Source: JAKPBU01 sp964425695 (GTDB lineage: Bacteria > Pseudomonadota > Gammaproteobacteria > Xanthomonadales > Xanthomonadaceae). From it: a stretch of DNA of 64,000 nucleotides. A program made the translations under genes and the position numbers. The notes under the pieces were generated by a model. That model worked only from the letters and a program-made list of their open reading frames with translations, was not told the origin of the DNA and ran no database searches. The stretch's first letter is position 1. Each line of letters opens with the position of its first letter. This document shows, piece by piece, positions 17,304 to 25,949 of this stretch. The DNA is taken from assembly GCA_964425695.1 (NCBI GenBank), contig CAYRNF010000002.1, forward strand, positions 248,001-312,000, in the 5' to 3' direction.

Positions 17304-17309
17304 TACAAT
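17304..17309 (+). promoter_or_regulatory. TACAAT -10-like hexamer, leaderless spacing to era
   Basis: TACAAT ends 7 nt before the ATG at 17317, so transcription starting 7-8 nt downstream would begin at the start codon. No TTGACA-like -35 was found. It matches the arrangement at recO, xseA and ispG in this window. Confidence 0.45.
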
Positions 17310-17316
17310 GGCGCGC

Positions 17317-18255
17317 ATGAGCAACCCTTCGCACCGCGCCGGCCACGTGGCCGTGATCGGCCGACCCAACGTCGGCAAGTCCACCCTGGTCAATGCGCTG
17401 GTCGGCGCCAAGATCAGCATCACGTCCAACCGCCCGCAGACCACGCGGCATCGCCTGCTGGGCATCGCCACCTTCACTGCCGAAGACGCGCCGCAGGGCC
17501 AGTTGCTGCTGGTGGACACGCCCGGCATCCATCGCGAGCAGGGCAAGCGCTCGGCCACCGCCATGCATCGCTGGATGAACCGGGCCGCGCGCGGTGCGCT
17601 GGAAGGCGTGGATGCCGCGGTGCTGGTGGTGCAGGCCGGCCGCTGGGACGAGGAAGACGCGCTGGCCTACGACGCCCTGCGCCAGGCCGGCGTGCCGGTG
17701 GTGCTGGTGGTCAACCAGATCGACCGCATTCGCGACAAGGGCACGCTGCTGCCGTTCCTGGCGCAGGCCAGCGAAGGGCGCGAGTTCGCCGCGGTGCATC
17801 CGGTGTCGGCCCTGCGCCGCAGCGGCCTGCAGCCGCTGGTGGCGTCGCTGCTGGCACTCATGCCCGAGCAGCCGCCGCTGTACGGCGAGGACGAGATCAC
17901 CGACAAGAGCCAGCGCTTCCTGGCCGGCGAGATGGTGCGCGAACAGCTCATGCGCCAGCTTGGCGCCGAGCTGCCGTACGCCACCACGGTGGAGATCGAG
18001 CAGTTCGAGGTCGACACATCGTCCGACGGCACCGCGCTGCTGCGCATCGGTGCGGTGATCTGGGTGGAGCGCGACGGCCAGAAGGCGATCGTCATCGGCA
18101 AGGGCGGCGAACGCCTGCGTGCCATCGGCACCAAGGCGCGCGAGGCGATGCAGCGCCTGTTCGGCAGCAAGGTGTTCCTGCAGACCTGGGTACGCGTGCG
18201 CGAGGGCTGGTCGGACGACGAGGCGGCGCTGCGCACGCTGGGATATCACGACTGA
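17317..18255 (+). CDS. era: GTPase Era
   Basis: Ras-like GTPase with a KH domain that binds the 3' end of 16S rRNA during 30S assembly; 312 residues. G1 is GRPNVGKST, G2 includes QTTRHR, G3 is DTPGIH and G4 is NQID. The KH loop is VIGKGGERLRAIG. I choose the ATG giving MSNPSHR; an ATG nine bases upstream (17308) overlaps the TACAAT hexamer and is less likely. It is separated from rnc by 125 bp with its own putative promoter. Confidence 0.94.
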   Translation: MSNPSHRAGHVAVIGRPNVGKSTLVNALVGAKISITSNRPQTTRHRLLGIATFTAEDAPQGQLLLVDTPGIHREQGKRSATAMHRWMNRAARGALEGVDAAVLVVQAGRWDEEDALAYDALRQAGVPVVLVVNQIDRIRDKGTLLPFLAQASEGREFAAVHPVSALRRSGLQPLVASLLALMPEQPPLYGEDEITDKSQRFLAGEMVREQLMRQLGAELPYATTVEIEQFEVDTSSDGTALLRIGAVIWVERDGQKAIVIGKGGERLRAIGTKAREAMQRLFGSKVFLQTWVRVREGWSDDEAALRTLGYHD

Positions 18256-18263
18256 GCCCGCTC

Positions 18264-18383
18264 GAGGCGGCTCCGGTTGCGAGCTCCAGGCGACACGTGG
18301 AGCGGACGCAGCAGGCGCGTGCGGTAGCGCGCCGTGACCGGCGCGGCCGATACCCGAAGGCTCGCGGCTGAAGCCGCTTCTAC
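18264..18383 (+). repeat. REP-like palindrome pair between era and recO
   Basis: The right copy (18361-18383) has the core GCGGCTGAAGCCGC, a 6-bp stem with a 2-nt loop, and ends TTCTAC, the complement of a GTAG head. A more diverged opposite-orientation copy lies at about 18264-18286. The family resembles the GTAG-headed SMAG/REP elements of Stenotrophomonas. The right end runs directly into the recO TACAAT hexamer. Confidence 0.5.
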
Positions 18384-18386
18384 AAT
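18381..18386 (+). promoter_or_regulatory. TACAAT -10-like hexamer, leaderless spacing to recO
   Basis: TACAAT ends 6 nt before the recO ATG. The first three bases belong to the GTAG-type end of the palindrome at 18361-18383. No -35 match was seen. Confidence 0.4.
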
Positions 18387-18392
18387 CGCCCC

Positions 18393-19145
18393 ATGCGTTA
18401 CGCCGCCGAGCCCGTCTTCGTCCTGCACGCCCGCGCGTATCGCGAGACCAGCCTGCTGGTCGAAGTGCTGAGCGAAGCGCATGGCCGCATCGGCCTGCTG
18501 GCGCGGGGCGTGCGCGGGGCGAAGCGCCACGTGCTGCGTGCGGCGTTGCAGCCGCTGCAGCATGTGCGGATCGACGCGCTGCAGCGCGGCGAACTGGCCC
18601 AGCTGCAGGCGGCCGAGGCGCTGGACGCGGCGCCGGTACTGGGCGGCGATGCCGCCTTGGCGGCCTTCTACGTCAATGAACTCGTCCTGCGCTTGGCGCC
18701 GCGCCACGACCCGCTGCCGGACCTGTACGACGCCTATGCGCGCGCGCGCGGGCGCCTGCGTGACGAAGCGCGCGACCGCGGCGCGATCGCGTGGCTGCTG
18801 CGCCGGTTCGAGCGCGACCTGCTGGAGGCGATCGGGTTCGGCATGCCCTACGACAGCGACGGCGACGGGGCGCCGATCGATCCCGCCGCGCGCTACGCGC
18901 TGGATCCCGAACATGGCCCGCGACGACTGGCCATGGACCGCGATCGCGCCGCCAGCGCCACCGGGCGCGCGCTGCTTGCGCTGTCCGCCGACGTCGCGCC
19001 GGACGAGGCGGATCTGGCCGGCCTGCGCCGCGCCCTGCGCGGGGTGCTGGCGCACCACCTGGGCGCGCGGCCGCTCAAATCCTGGGAACTGATCGGCGAC
19101 CTGGCCCGCGTCGCGCGCGCTGCCGATCCGGATGCCCCGCATTAG
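18393..19145 (+). CDS. recO: DNA repair protein RecO
   Basis: Recombination mediator helping RecA load on SSB-coated single strands in the RecFOR pathway; 250 residues. The OB-fold N-terminus is clear (FVLHARAYRETSLLVEVLSEAHGRIGLLARGVRG). The helical C-terminal part contains FYVNELVLRL, the RRFERDLLEAIGFG block and the end LRGVLAHHLGARPLKSWEL. No zinc-binding cysteines are present, as in E. coli RecO. It follows era, the usual order; pdxJ, often next, is absent here. Confidence 0.92.
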   Translation: MRYAAEPVFVLHARAYRETSLLVEVLSEAHGRIGLLARGVRGAKRHVLRAALQPLQHVRIDALQRGELAQLQAAEALDAAPVLGGDAALAAFYVNELVLRLAPRHDPLPDLYDAYARARGRLRDEARDRGAIAWLLRRFERDLLEAIGFGMPYDSDGDGAPIDPAARYALDPEHGPRRLAMDRDRAASATGRALLALSADVAPDEADLAGLRRALRGVLAHHLGARPLKSWELIGDLARVARAADPDAPH

Positions 19146-19196
19146 CGCGCGGTATGCGCCGGGTGTCGCCACCGTTGGACGGTTGTGGCGCGCTTG

Positions 19197-19961
19197 CTAC
19201 GCCGGAGCCTGCCGCGCGATCGAAGCGTCGGCGATCTGGATGAGCGCAGCCAGCCGATCAGTGTCAGCCGGCCGGTCCTGCAGCGCACGCACCGCCGCTT
19301 CCAGCCGGGCGGCGCCCACGAACGCACAGCTGGCGCGCAGCCGGTGCAACTGCGCGCTGCGCGCATCGGCATCGCCGCCGCGCAGCACCTGCAGCTGCGC
19401 CGGGAGTTCTGCCAGGAACAGTCCGCGCAGCGCATCCACGTGGGCGGGATCGCCGCCCAGTGCCCTGGCGGCCGCCGCGTCGTCCCAGAGCGGGCGCGTT
19501 TCCATGGCGGGGCTCTCCGCATCGGCCGAACACGCCACCGCATCGGGCAGGTGACGGCGCAGCGCGGCCTGCCACTGGCGCGCATCCATGGGTTTCACCA
19601 GCACGTCGGCGAAGCCGGCATCGAGCAGCGCCGCTTGCGCGCCACGGTCGCACGCGGCGGTGTGTGCCAGCGCAGGCGTTCCGGGAAACGCCGTGCGCAG
19701 GGCCTGCAGCAGGTCCACGCCGCTGCCGTCGGGCAGGTTGGCGTCCACCAGCCACAGCGCATGGCCCCCGTTGCGCGCCATCGGCAGCGCCTGCGCCACG
19801 GAGGTGGCGGTGTCCACGCGCGCGGGCAGCGCTTCGGTGATCGCCTGCAGGTAGGCGCGCGTGGTCGGGTCGTCTTCGACCAGCAGGATGGCGGGCAGCC
19901 CGGCTTCGCGGGCAGGGGGTGGTGCGGGTGCGGATCCGTCCACTGGACCGGAAGGCTTCAT
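19197..19961 (-). CDS. Response regulator with C-terminal Hpt domain (orphan phosphorelay protein)
   Basis: 254 residues. A receiver domain occupies about 23-140: acidic pair at 30-31 (LVEDDP), phospho-acceptor Asp73 in LVDANLPDGSG and conserved Lys123 in VKPMD. After a linker an Hpt domain spans about 155-250, with the phospho-histidine expected at His206 in QLHRLRASCAFVG. So the protein could both receive and pass on phosphate. No histidine kinase or output regulator is adjacent, so the partners are unknown. The ATG (MKPSGPV) is chosen because upstream in-frame sequence runs into the divergent gene. It diverges from the YdbH-like gene with an 85-bp gap. Confidence 0.82.
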   Translation of the reverse strand: MKPSGPVDGSAPAPPPAREAGLPAILLVEDDPTTRAYLQAITEALPARVDTATSVAQALPMARNGGHALWLVDANLPDGSGVDLLQALRTAFPGTPALAHTAACDRGAQAALLDAGFADVLVKPMDARQWQAALRRHLPDAVACSADAESPAMETRPLWDDAAAARALGGDPAHVDALRGLFLAELPAQLQVLRGGDADARSAQLHRLRASCAFVGAARLEAAVRALQDRPADTDRLAALIQIADASIARQAPA

Positions 19962-20046
19962 GGTTCCCTCGCGTGCGGCCGCTATCCTCGCGGCCTGTCG
20001 GGATTCTAGGCGGGAAGCGGTGGCGGGTCTGCAGGGCGGCGCGTCG

Positions 20047-22086
20047 ATGGCACGGATCCTGGCAGCCTGGCTGCTGGTGCTGCTTGCGTCCGCATCCGCC
20101 GGCGCGCAGGCGCGCACCCTGCAGGCGCGGATCGCGCGCGTCGAGTCGGCGGTGGCCACGCTGCAGCGCGTGCAGGTGCGGCTGGACTGGCCGGCCGGTG
20201 CCAGCGAAGGCCTGTTGACCCTGCGCGCCGCGTCCGCCGACGCGCCGGACCTGGGTTACCGCTGGCGCGGGTTGACCTGGCGCTGCCCGCTGCGCCGCGA
20301 TGGACACGGCGGCTGGCGTTGCGACGGCACGATCGCGGCCGCCACCGGAGGCCCGCTGCGCCTGGCGCTGGCGCTGGGTCCGGCCAGTACCGACGCCGTG
20401 CTGGCGCGGGGTGAATCGCGCATCGCATTGCGGCGCAGCGCCGCCACGCCCGAACTGACCACGCTGGACCTGGCCCGCGTCCCCGTCGCGTGGTCGCAGG
20501 CGCTGCTGGCGCAGGGATGGGCAGACGGGCGGCTGAAACAGGGCACGCTGGACGGACGGCTCGACGTGCACACGCCCGCGGATCGCCCGCTGCGCGTGGC
20601 CGGCACGCTGCAGGCGCGCGGCGTGGCGCTCGAGAACGGCGATGCCAGCATCGCCGCGGAGAACCTGGGCCTGCGCGCCACCCTCGACTACCGCAGCACA
20701 CCGGCACAGGCGCTGGTCTCGCTGGACGCACGATTGCAGGGCGGGGAACTGTTGTTCGGCAATACCTATCTCGCCCTGCCGGCCACGCCGGTGACGCTGC
20801 GCATCGACGGGCGCCGCGACGCAGGCCAGGGCTGGCGCCTGCCGGCCATCGCCTGGGGCGACGGCAGCACGCTCGCCGCCGAGGGCTCCGCTGCGTTCGA
20901 CCGCGACGGCGCGCTGCGCGACCTCGACCTGTCCGCGCGCAGCGATGACCTGCAGGCATTGCCGCAGCGCTACCTGTCCGGGCAACTCGCGCTGTTCGGC
21001 CTGGGCGAGGCCACGCTCTCGGGCGCGGCCGACCTGCACGTGGCGGCCGAAGCCGGGCGCCTGGCGCGATTCGATGCGCACCTGCGCAACGCGAGCCTGC
21101 GCGATCCGGCGGACCGTTTCGCCTTCGACGGCCTGGATGGCGAGATCCGCTACCGCACGCGCGGCCAGGCCGACAGCACGCTGGCCTGGCGCGGCGGCAC
21201 GCTGTATGGCCTGGCCTTCGGACCTGCTGCGCTGCCGCTGCGCAGTGACGATGGCGCGCTGCGGTTCCGTGCGCCGGTGACGCTGCCCATGCTGGGCGGC
21301 AGCTTGCGTTTCGAGGACGTGGCGCTGCGCCCGCCGTCCGGCGAAGCAGGGCTGGACCTGCGCTTCGCCCTGCAGGTCGATGGCGTGGACGTCGGCCAGG
21401 TCTCCAAGGCGCTGGGCCTGCCCGCGTTCCAGGGCACGCTGGGCGGCCGCATTCCGCGCGCGCGCTACGCCAACGAGCGCCTGGACTTCGACGGCGGGCT
21501 GTCGATGCAGCTGTTCGACGGCCGCGTGGAATTCTCCTCGCTTGTACTGGAGCGTCCCTTCGGCAGCGCACCCAGCCTGGGCGCGGACATCGCCATGCAG
21601 GACCTGGACCTGCTGCGCCTGACCGAGGTGTTGGACGTGGGCAGCATCACCGGGCGCCTGGACGGCGACGTGCGCGGGCTGCGCCTGGTGGACTGGACGC
21701 CGGTGGCATTCGACGCGCGCTTCCGCAGCGACCCGCAGGCCGCGCGCCGCAACGGCAGCCGCCAGCGCATCAGCCAGCGCGCGGTCCAGGACATCTCCAG
21801 CGTCGGCGATGCGTCGTTCGTCACCAGCCTGCAGGGGCGCCTGATCGGGCTGTTCGACGACTTCGGGTACGCGCGCATCGGCATCGGGTGCCGGCTGTCC
21901 AACCAGGTGTGCCGCATGTCCGGCCTCGAAGGCGCGGGTTCAGAGAGCAACGCGTTTACTATCGTCCGCGGTGCCAGGATTCCGCGGCTGGATGTGGTGG
22001 GATACAACCGCGACGTGGACTGGCCCACGCTGGTCGAGCGCATCGCGGCGGTCGGCAAGGGCGACGTGAAGCCCGTGGTGGAGTAG
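20047..22086 (+). CDS. YdbH-like AsmA-type envelope lipid-transport protein
   Basis: 679 residues with an N-terminal signal sequence/anchor (ARILAAWLLVLLASASA). The body is a repeated beta-strand pattern rich in phrases such as LDGRLDV, LRVAGTLQARG and LRFEDVALRPP, typical of TamB/AsmA/YdbH bridge proteins. The C-terminal third has the IPRARYANERLDFDGGLS and LDGDVRGLRLVDW blocks and a SLQGRLIGLFDDFGYARIGIGCRLSNQVC segment. The next gene encodes a YdbL (DUF1318) protein, and ydbH-ynbE-ydbL is the E. coli arrangement. I infer a periplasm-spanning lipid conduit paralogous to TamB and YhdP. It is shorter than E. coli YdbH (about 880 residues). Confidence 0.7.
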   Translation: MARILAAWLLVLLASASAGAQARTLQARIARVESAVATLQRVQVRLDWPAGASEGLLTLRAASADAPDLGYRWRGLTWRCPLRRDGHGGWRCDGTIAAATGGPLRLALALGPASTDAVLARGESRIALRRSAATPELTTLDLARVPVAWSQALLAQGWADGRLKQGTLDGRLDVHTPADRPLRVAGTLQARGVALENGDASIAAENLGLRATLDYRSTPAQALVSLDARLQGGELLFGNTYLALPATPVTLRIDGRRDAGQGWRLPAIAWGDGSTLAAEGSAAFDRDGALRDLDLSARSDDLQALPQRYLSGQLALFGLGEATLSGAADLHVAAEAGRLARFDAHLRNASLRDPADRFAFDGLDGEIRYRTRGQADSTLAWRGGTLYGLAFGPAALPLRSDDGALRFRAPVTLPMLGGSLRFEDVALRPPSGEAGLDLRFALQVDGVDVGQVSKALGLPAFQGTLGGRIPRARYANERLDFDGGLSMQLFDGRVEFSSLVLERPFGSAPSLGADIAMQDLDLLRLTEVLDVGSITGRLDGDVRGLRLVDWTPVAFDARFRSDPQAARRNGSRQRISQRAVQDISSVGDASFVTSLQGRLIGLFDDFGYARIGIGCRLSNQVCRMSGLEGAGSESNAFTIVRGARIPRLDVVGYNRDVDWPTLVERIAAVGKGDVKPVVE

Positions 22087-22176
22087 GGCTGATCGTGGTC
22101 CGGGGTGTTCGCGATCCGATCTTGAAGAAAGTGGCCTGGCAGTGACGGCGGATCCAACCGCCCAACGGGAGACGAC

Positions 22177-22803
22177 ATGAAACGCTGGATGGGGATGCCG
22201 ATCACTGCAGCGCTGGCGCTGACGGCCTGCGTCACGATCAATGTGTACTTCCCCGCGGCCGAGGCGCGCGAGGCCGCGCGTGAATTCGTCGAGAAGGTCA
22301 TCGACGACACCGACAAGGTCAACGTGATCGAACAGCCCGCGCCGTCGTCCGACGACGGCGGCGGCATGGCGCAGCTGTGGCAGCGCATCGAGCTGCCACG
22401 AATCGACCCGCTGGCGCTGGTGGGCATCGCACCCGCGTACGCGCAGGGCACGCCGGACATCACCATCAGGACGCCTGCGATCCAGGCCATCCAGGCACGC
22501 ATGGAAGCGCGCTTCAACGCCACCTTGCGCAGCGGGTTCGACGCGGGCGCGCTGGGCTTCACCAGCGACGGCCTGGTCACCGTGCGCGATGCGTCGAAGC
22601 TGGAGCTCAAGGATCGCGTGGCGATGAACGCGGCCGTGGCCGAAGACAACCGCGACCGCAAGGCGGTGTACCGCGAAGTGGCCGTCGCCAACGGGCACCC
22701 GGAGTGGGAGGCGCAGATCCGCGACGTGTTCGCCCGCCAGTGGATCGAGAGCGCGCGTCCGGGCTGGTGGTACCAGTCGGGCGGGGCCTGGAAGCAGAAG
22801 TAG
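22177..22803 (+). CDS. YdbL-family (DUF1318) lipoprotein, possible YnbE-YdbL fusion
   Basis: 208 residues. The lipoprotein signal ends at Cys18 (LTACVTINVYFP). After Cys comes a short beta-prone segment (VTINVYF), then an amphipathic helix and a linker. A signal-peptidase-like APAYAQ sits at residues 85-90, in the middle of the protein. The C-terminal domain (about 100-208) fits DUF1318/YdbL: KLELKDRVAMNAAVAEDNRDRKAVYREVA and the final GWWYQSGGAWKQK. No separate ynbE gene lies in the 90 bp after ydbH, so one protein may do both jobs. Probably acts with the upstream YdbH-like protein at the outer membrane. Confidence 0.75.
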   Translation: MKRWMGMPITAALALTACVTINVYFPAAEAREAAREFVEKVIDDTDKVNVIEQPAPSSDDGGGMAQLWQRIELPRIDPLALVGIAPAYAQGTPDITIRTPAIQAIQARMEARFNATLRSGFDAGALGFTSDGLVTVRDASKLELKDRVAMNAAVAEDNRDRKAVYREVAVANGHPEWEAQIRDVFARQWIESARPGWWYQSGGAWKQK

Positions 22804-22823
22804 GCCGCGCGCCCGCGCGCCGG

Positions 22824-22850
22824 AAAGGCCCGCTCCGGCGGGCCTTTCGC
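22824..22850 (+). terminator. Hairpin terminator after the ydbH-ydbL-like genes
   Basis: A perfect 10-bp stem (AAAGGCCCGC / GCGGGCCTTT) with a TCCG tetraloop, 20 nt after the stop codon. The right arm ends TTT and no longer T-run follows, so it is a short-tailed intrinsic terminator. Confidence 0.7.
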
Positions 22851-22901
22851 GTTGCGGGGGTCTGCGACAATGCGCGGCCCGCACGTCGGACCCCCACCGC
22901 A

Positions 22902-24254
22902 TTGGCACGACTCGACCAGACCCCCTTCGAGGCCGAGATCCTCGACCTGAGCCACGACGGCCGCGGCGTCGCCAGGCGTCCGGCCGGCCATGCCCACGCC
23001 GGCAAGACGGTGTTCGTGTCCGGTGCGCTGCCCGGCGAGCGGGTCATGGCACGGCAGACCGCGCGCTCGCGCGCCTTCGACGAGGCGCGCACGGTGGAAG
23101 TGCTGCAGGCTTCGCCGGATCGCGTGGTGCCGCGCTGCCCGCACTTCGGCACCTGCGGCGGCTGCGTGCTGCAGCATTTGGCTGAAGACAGGCAGATCGA
23201 GGCCAAGCAGCGCGTGCTGCTGGAGAACTTCGAGCGCATCGGCCACGTGACCCCGCAGCGCGTGCTCGAACCGCTGGTGGACGCCAGCTGGGGCTACCGG
23301 CGCAAGGGGCGGTTATCGGTGCGCCGGGTCGAAAAAAAGGACAGCACGCTGGTCGGCTTCCGCGAGCAGGATCCGCGCTTCGTCGCCGACCTGTCGGAAT
23401 GCCACACGGCGATCCCGGCGGTCGGCAGCCGCATCGGCGCGCTGTCGGCGCTGGTGGACGGCCTGGATGCGCGCCGCGACATCCCGCAGATCGAGTTCAT
23501 CGCCGGCGAAGCCACGGAGCAGTTCGACGGGGTCGCGCTGGTGTTCCGGCACCTGCAGCCGCTCTCGGAGCGCGACCTGGGCGCGCTGTCCGCGTTCGGC
23601 CAGGCGCATCGCATGGCGATCTTCCTGCAGCCCGGCGGCGTCGAATCCGTGCATCCGCTGTGGCCCGCCGCACCGGAGCTTTCGTTCCGCGTGGAGCCGT
23701 GGGACATCACGTTCGGATTCCGGCCGCTGGACTTCATCCAGGTCAATGCCGGCCTCAACGTGAAGATGCTCGCCCGCGCGCTGGAACTGCTGGACGTGCA
23801 GCCGGACGAGCGCGTGCTCGACCTGTTCTGCGGACTGGGCAACTTCACCCTGCCGCTGGCGCGCGTGGCGCGCGAAGCGGTGGGCGTGGAGGGCGACGCG
23901 GGCCTGGTGGAGCGTGCGCGCGCCAACGCGCAGCGCAACGGGCTGGACAATGTGCAGTTCCACGCCGCCGATCTGACGCAGGACCTGCGCGGGCAGCCGT
24001 GGATGCGCGCCGGGTTCCAGAAGCTGCTGCTGGATCCGGCACGCGCGGGCGCCGACGCGGTGCTGCGCCAGATGCCGTTGAAGGGCCTGGCGCGCATCGT
24101 CTACGTCGGCTGCCATCCCGGCTCGCTGGCGCGCGACGCGGGCTACCTGGTCAACGAACGCGGCTGGAAGCTGCGCGCCGCGGGGGTGATGGACATGTTT
24201 CCCCATACCGCGCACGTGGAGAGCATCGCGGTGTTCGAGCCGCGCGGCGACTGA
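22902..24254 (+). CDS. rlmD: 23S rRNA (uracil-1939-C5)-methyltransferase RlmD
   Basis: SAM-dependent m5U methyltransferase with an iron-sulphur cluster; 450 residues from the TTG start. An N-terminal TRAM domain (EAEILDLSHDGRGVAR) is followed by the cluster cysteines in CPHFGTCGGC. The SAM fold shows VLDLFCGLGNFTLPLA; the catalytic region is IVYVGCHPGSLARD with the nucleophilic Cys. The end MDMFPHTAHVESIAVFEP is typical. The TTG is the only start codon in frame near the TRAM domain; a GACAAT hexamer (22866-22871) lies 30 nt upstream. Confidence 0.92.
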   Translation: MARLDQTPFEAEILDLSHDGRGVARRPAGHAHAGKTVFVSGALPGERVMARQTARSRAFDEARTVEVLQASPDRVVPRCPHFGTCGGCVLQHLAEDRQIEAKQRVLLENFERIGHVTPQRVLEPLVDASWGYRRKGRLSVRRVEKKDSTLVGFREQDPRFVADLSECHTAIPAVGSRIGALSALVDGLDARRDIPQIEFIAGEATEQFDGVALVFRHLQPLSERDLGALSAFGQAHRMAIFLQPGGVESVHPLWPAAPELSFRVEPWDITFGFRPLDFIQVNAGLNVKMLARALELLDVQPDERVLDLFCGLGNFTLPLARVAREAVGVEGDAGLVERARANAQRNGLDNVQFHAADLTQDLRGQPWMRAGFQKLLLDPARAGADAVLRQMPLKGLARIVYVGCHPGSLARDAGYLVNERGWKLRAAGVMDMFPHTAHVESIAVFEPRGD

Positions 24255-24323
24255 ACGTGCCCGCCCTGCCGGGGCGACGCGCCGCCGCGCGCCGGCGGCA
24301 CCCCGCCTGAGGAGTACTGCGAC

Positions 24324-24881
24324 ATGCCCATCGAGATCGAACGCAAGTTCCTGGTCGCCGGCGACGGCTGGCGCGCCGCCGCGCATGCCGTGGTACCCAT
24401 GGCGCAGGGCTACATCAACGACCATGCCGCCATGACCGCCTCCGGCGACGGCCGCGTTGCCCAGCGCGCCTCGGTCCGCGTCCGGATCGCGGGCGAGGCG
24501 GCCTTCCTCAACCTGAAGTCGCGCACGCTGGGGCGCAGCCGGCAGGAATTCGATTACCCGATCCCGGTGGACGACGCGCGTGCGCTGCTGGCGCTGTGCG
24601 TCGGCGGAATCATCGACAAGCGCCGCCATCTGGTGCGCCACGGGGCGCACCTGTGGGAAGTGGACGAGTTCCTGGGCGACAACGCGGGCCTGGTGGTGGC
24701 CGAAGTGGAGCTGGACGCGCCGGACGCCGCCTTCGAACGGCCCGCCTGGCTCGGTGCGGAGGTGACCGACCTGCCGCGCTACTACAATCTGGCCCTGGCT
24801 GCGCGGCCCTACGCGCACTGGAGCCGGCACGAACGCCTCGCGCTCGACGCCGCGCCCACCGACCTCAAGGAAACCGACTGA
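24324..24881 (+). CDS. CYTH-domain protein (triphosphate tunnel family)
   Basis: 185 residues beginning with the signature IEIERKFLV, the ExExK motif that coordinates metal and triphosphate. Later basic and acidic strands (KSRTLGRSRQEFDYPI, KRRHLV, WEVDEFLGDNAGLVVAEVEL) line the tunnel. Family members hydrolyse inorganic or thiamine triphosphate, or make cAMP. The plain short architecture without a CHAD domain fits an inorganic triphosphatase best, but the substrate cannot be told. The stop TGA is directly followed by the nagZ ATG. Confidence 0.85.
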   Translation: MPIEIERKFLVAGDGWRAAAHAVVPMAQGYINDHAAMTASGDGRVAQRASVRVRIAGEAAFLNLKSRTLGRSRQEFDYPIPVDDARALLALCVGGIIDKRRHLVRHGAHLWEVDEFLGDNAGLVVAEVELDAPDAAFERPAWLGAEVTDLPRYYNLALAARPYAHWSRHERLALDAAPTDLKETD

Positions 24882-25949
24882 ATGCTGGTCATCGGCGTTG
24901 CCGGACACGAACTCGAAGCGCGCGAGCGCGACTGGCTGCAGCACGACGCCTGTGCCGGCGTGATCCTGTTCGCGCGCAACTTCGCCAGCCGCGAGCAGAT
25001 CGCGGCGCTGTCGCAGTCCATCCGCGAAGCCGCGCCGCGCCCGCAGCTGGTGTGCGTGGACCAGGAAGGCGGCCGCGTGCAGCGCTTCCGCGACGGCTAC
25101 AGCGCACTGCCGGCGCTGCAGGGGTTCGACGCGCTGTACGCCCAGGACCGCGACGCGGCGCTGGCGCTGGCCCACGACCACGCCTGGCTGATGGCCAGCG
25201 AGGTGCGCGCCAGCGGCGTGGACCTGAGCTTCGCGCCTGTCGTGGACCTGGCGCGCGGCAACCATGCGATCGGCGATCGCGCCTTCTCGCCCGATCCGCA
25301 GGTGGTCGCGGCCTTCACCCGTGCCTACGTGCAGGGCATGCACGCTGCCGGCATGGCCGCCACGCTCAAGCACTTCCCGGGGCACGGGTCGATCGTGCAG
25401 GACACTCACTACGGTGCGGCGGTGGACGATCGTCCGCTGCAGGCGCTGCGCGACGCAGACCTGGTGCCGTTCGTCGCCGGGATCGACGCGGGCGCCGACG
25501 CGGTGATGATGGCCCACGTGACCTATCCGCAGGTCGCGCCGGAGCCTGCCGGCTACTCGCGGCGCTGGATCGAGGAGATCCTGCGCGGCGACGTGTCCGG
25601 CGGGGGGCTGGGGTTCCGCGGCATCGTGTTTTCCGACGACATCGGCATGGCGGCGGCGCATTCGGCCGGCGGCGTGGGTGCGCGCATCGGCGCGCACCTG
25701 GATGCCGGCTGCGACGTGGTGCTGGTGAGCCACCCGCAGCTGGTGGACGAGGCGCTCGATGCCGTGCAGGGGCGCAGGCTCAACACGATGGCGCTGGCGG
25801 GCGTGATCGGCCGCGGCGCGCTGGGCTGGGACGGCCTGCTGGCCGATGCCCGCCACGCCGACACGCAGGCGCGCCTGTCGCGCGTGCGCGCGGAACTCGA
25901 CGACAACGGCATCCGCTCCGGTGCCACCGACGCAGGGACCCTGGCATGA
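24882..25949 (+). CDS. nagZ: Beta-N-acetylhexosaminidase NagZ
   Basis: Cytoplasmic GH3 enzyme of peptidoglycan recycling; removes N-acetylglucosamine from GlcNAc-1,6-anhydroMurNAc species and so influences beta-lactamase induction where AmpR is present. 355 residues. VDQEGGRVQRF, DLSFAPVVDL and the KHFPGHGSIVQDTHYG block with the Asp-His dyad are intact, as is the nucleophile region VFSDDIGM. It abuts the CYTH gene (TGAATG) and overlaps hpt by 4 nt (ATGA). Confidence 0.94.
   Translation: MLVIGVAGHELEARERDWLQHDACAGVILFARNFASREQIAALSQSIREAAPRPQLVCVDQEGGRVQRFRDGYSALPALQGFDALYAQDRDAALALAHDHAWLMASEVRASGVDLSFAPVVDLARGNHAIGDRAFSPDPQVVAAFTRAYVQGMHAAGMAATLKHFPGHGSIVQDTHYGAAVDDRPLQALRDADLVPFVAGIDAGADAVMMAHVTYPQVAPEPAGYSRRWIEEILRGDVSGGGLGFRGIVFSDDIGMAAAHSAGGVGARIGAHLDAGCDVVLVSHPQLVDEALDAVQGRRLNTMALAGVIGRGALGWDGLLADARHADTQARLSRVRAELDDNGIRSGATDAGTLA

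Noticed and set aside
17308..17316. ATG at 17308 as era start
   Set aside because: It overlaps the TACAAT hexamer; the ATG at 17317 sits at the expected transcription start and adds no missing domain.
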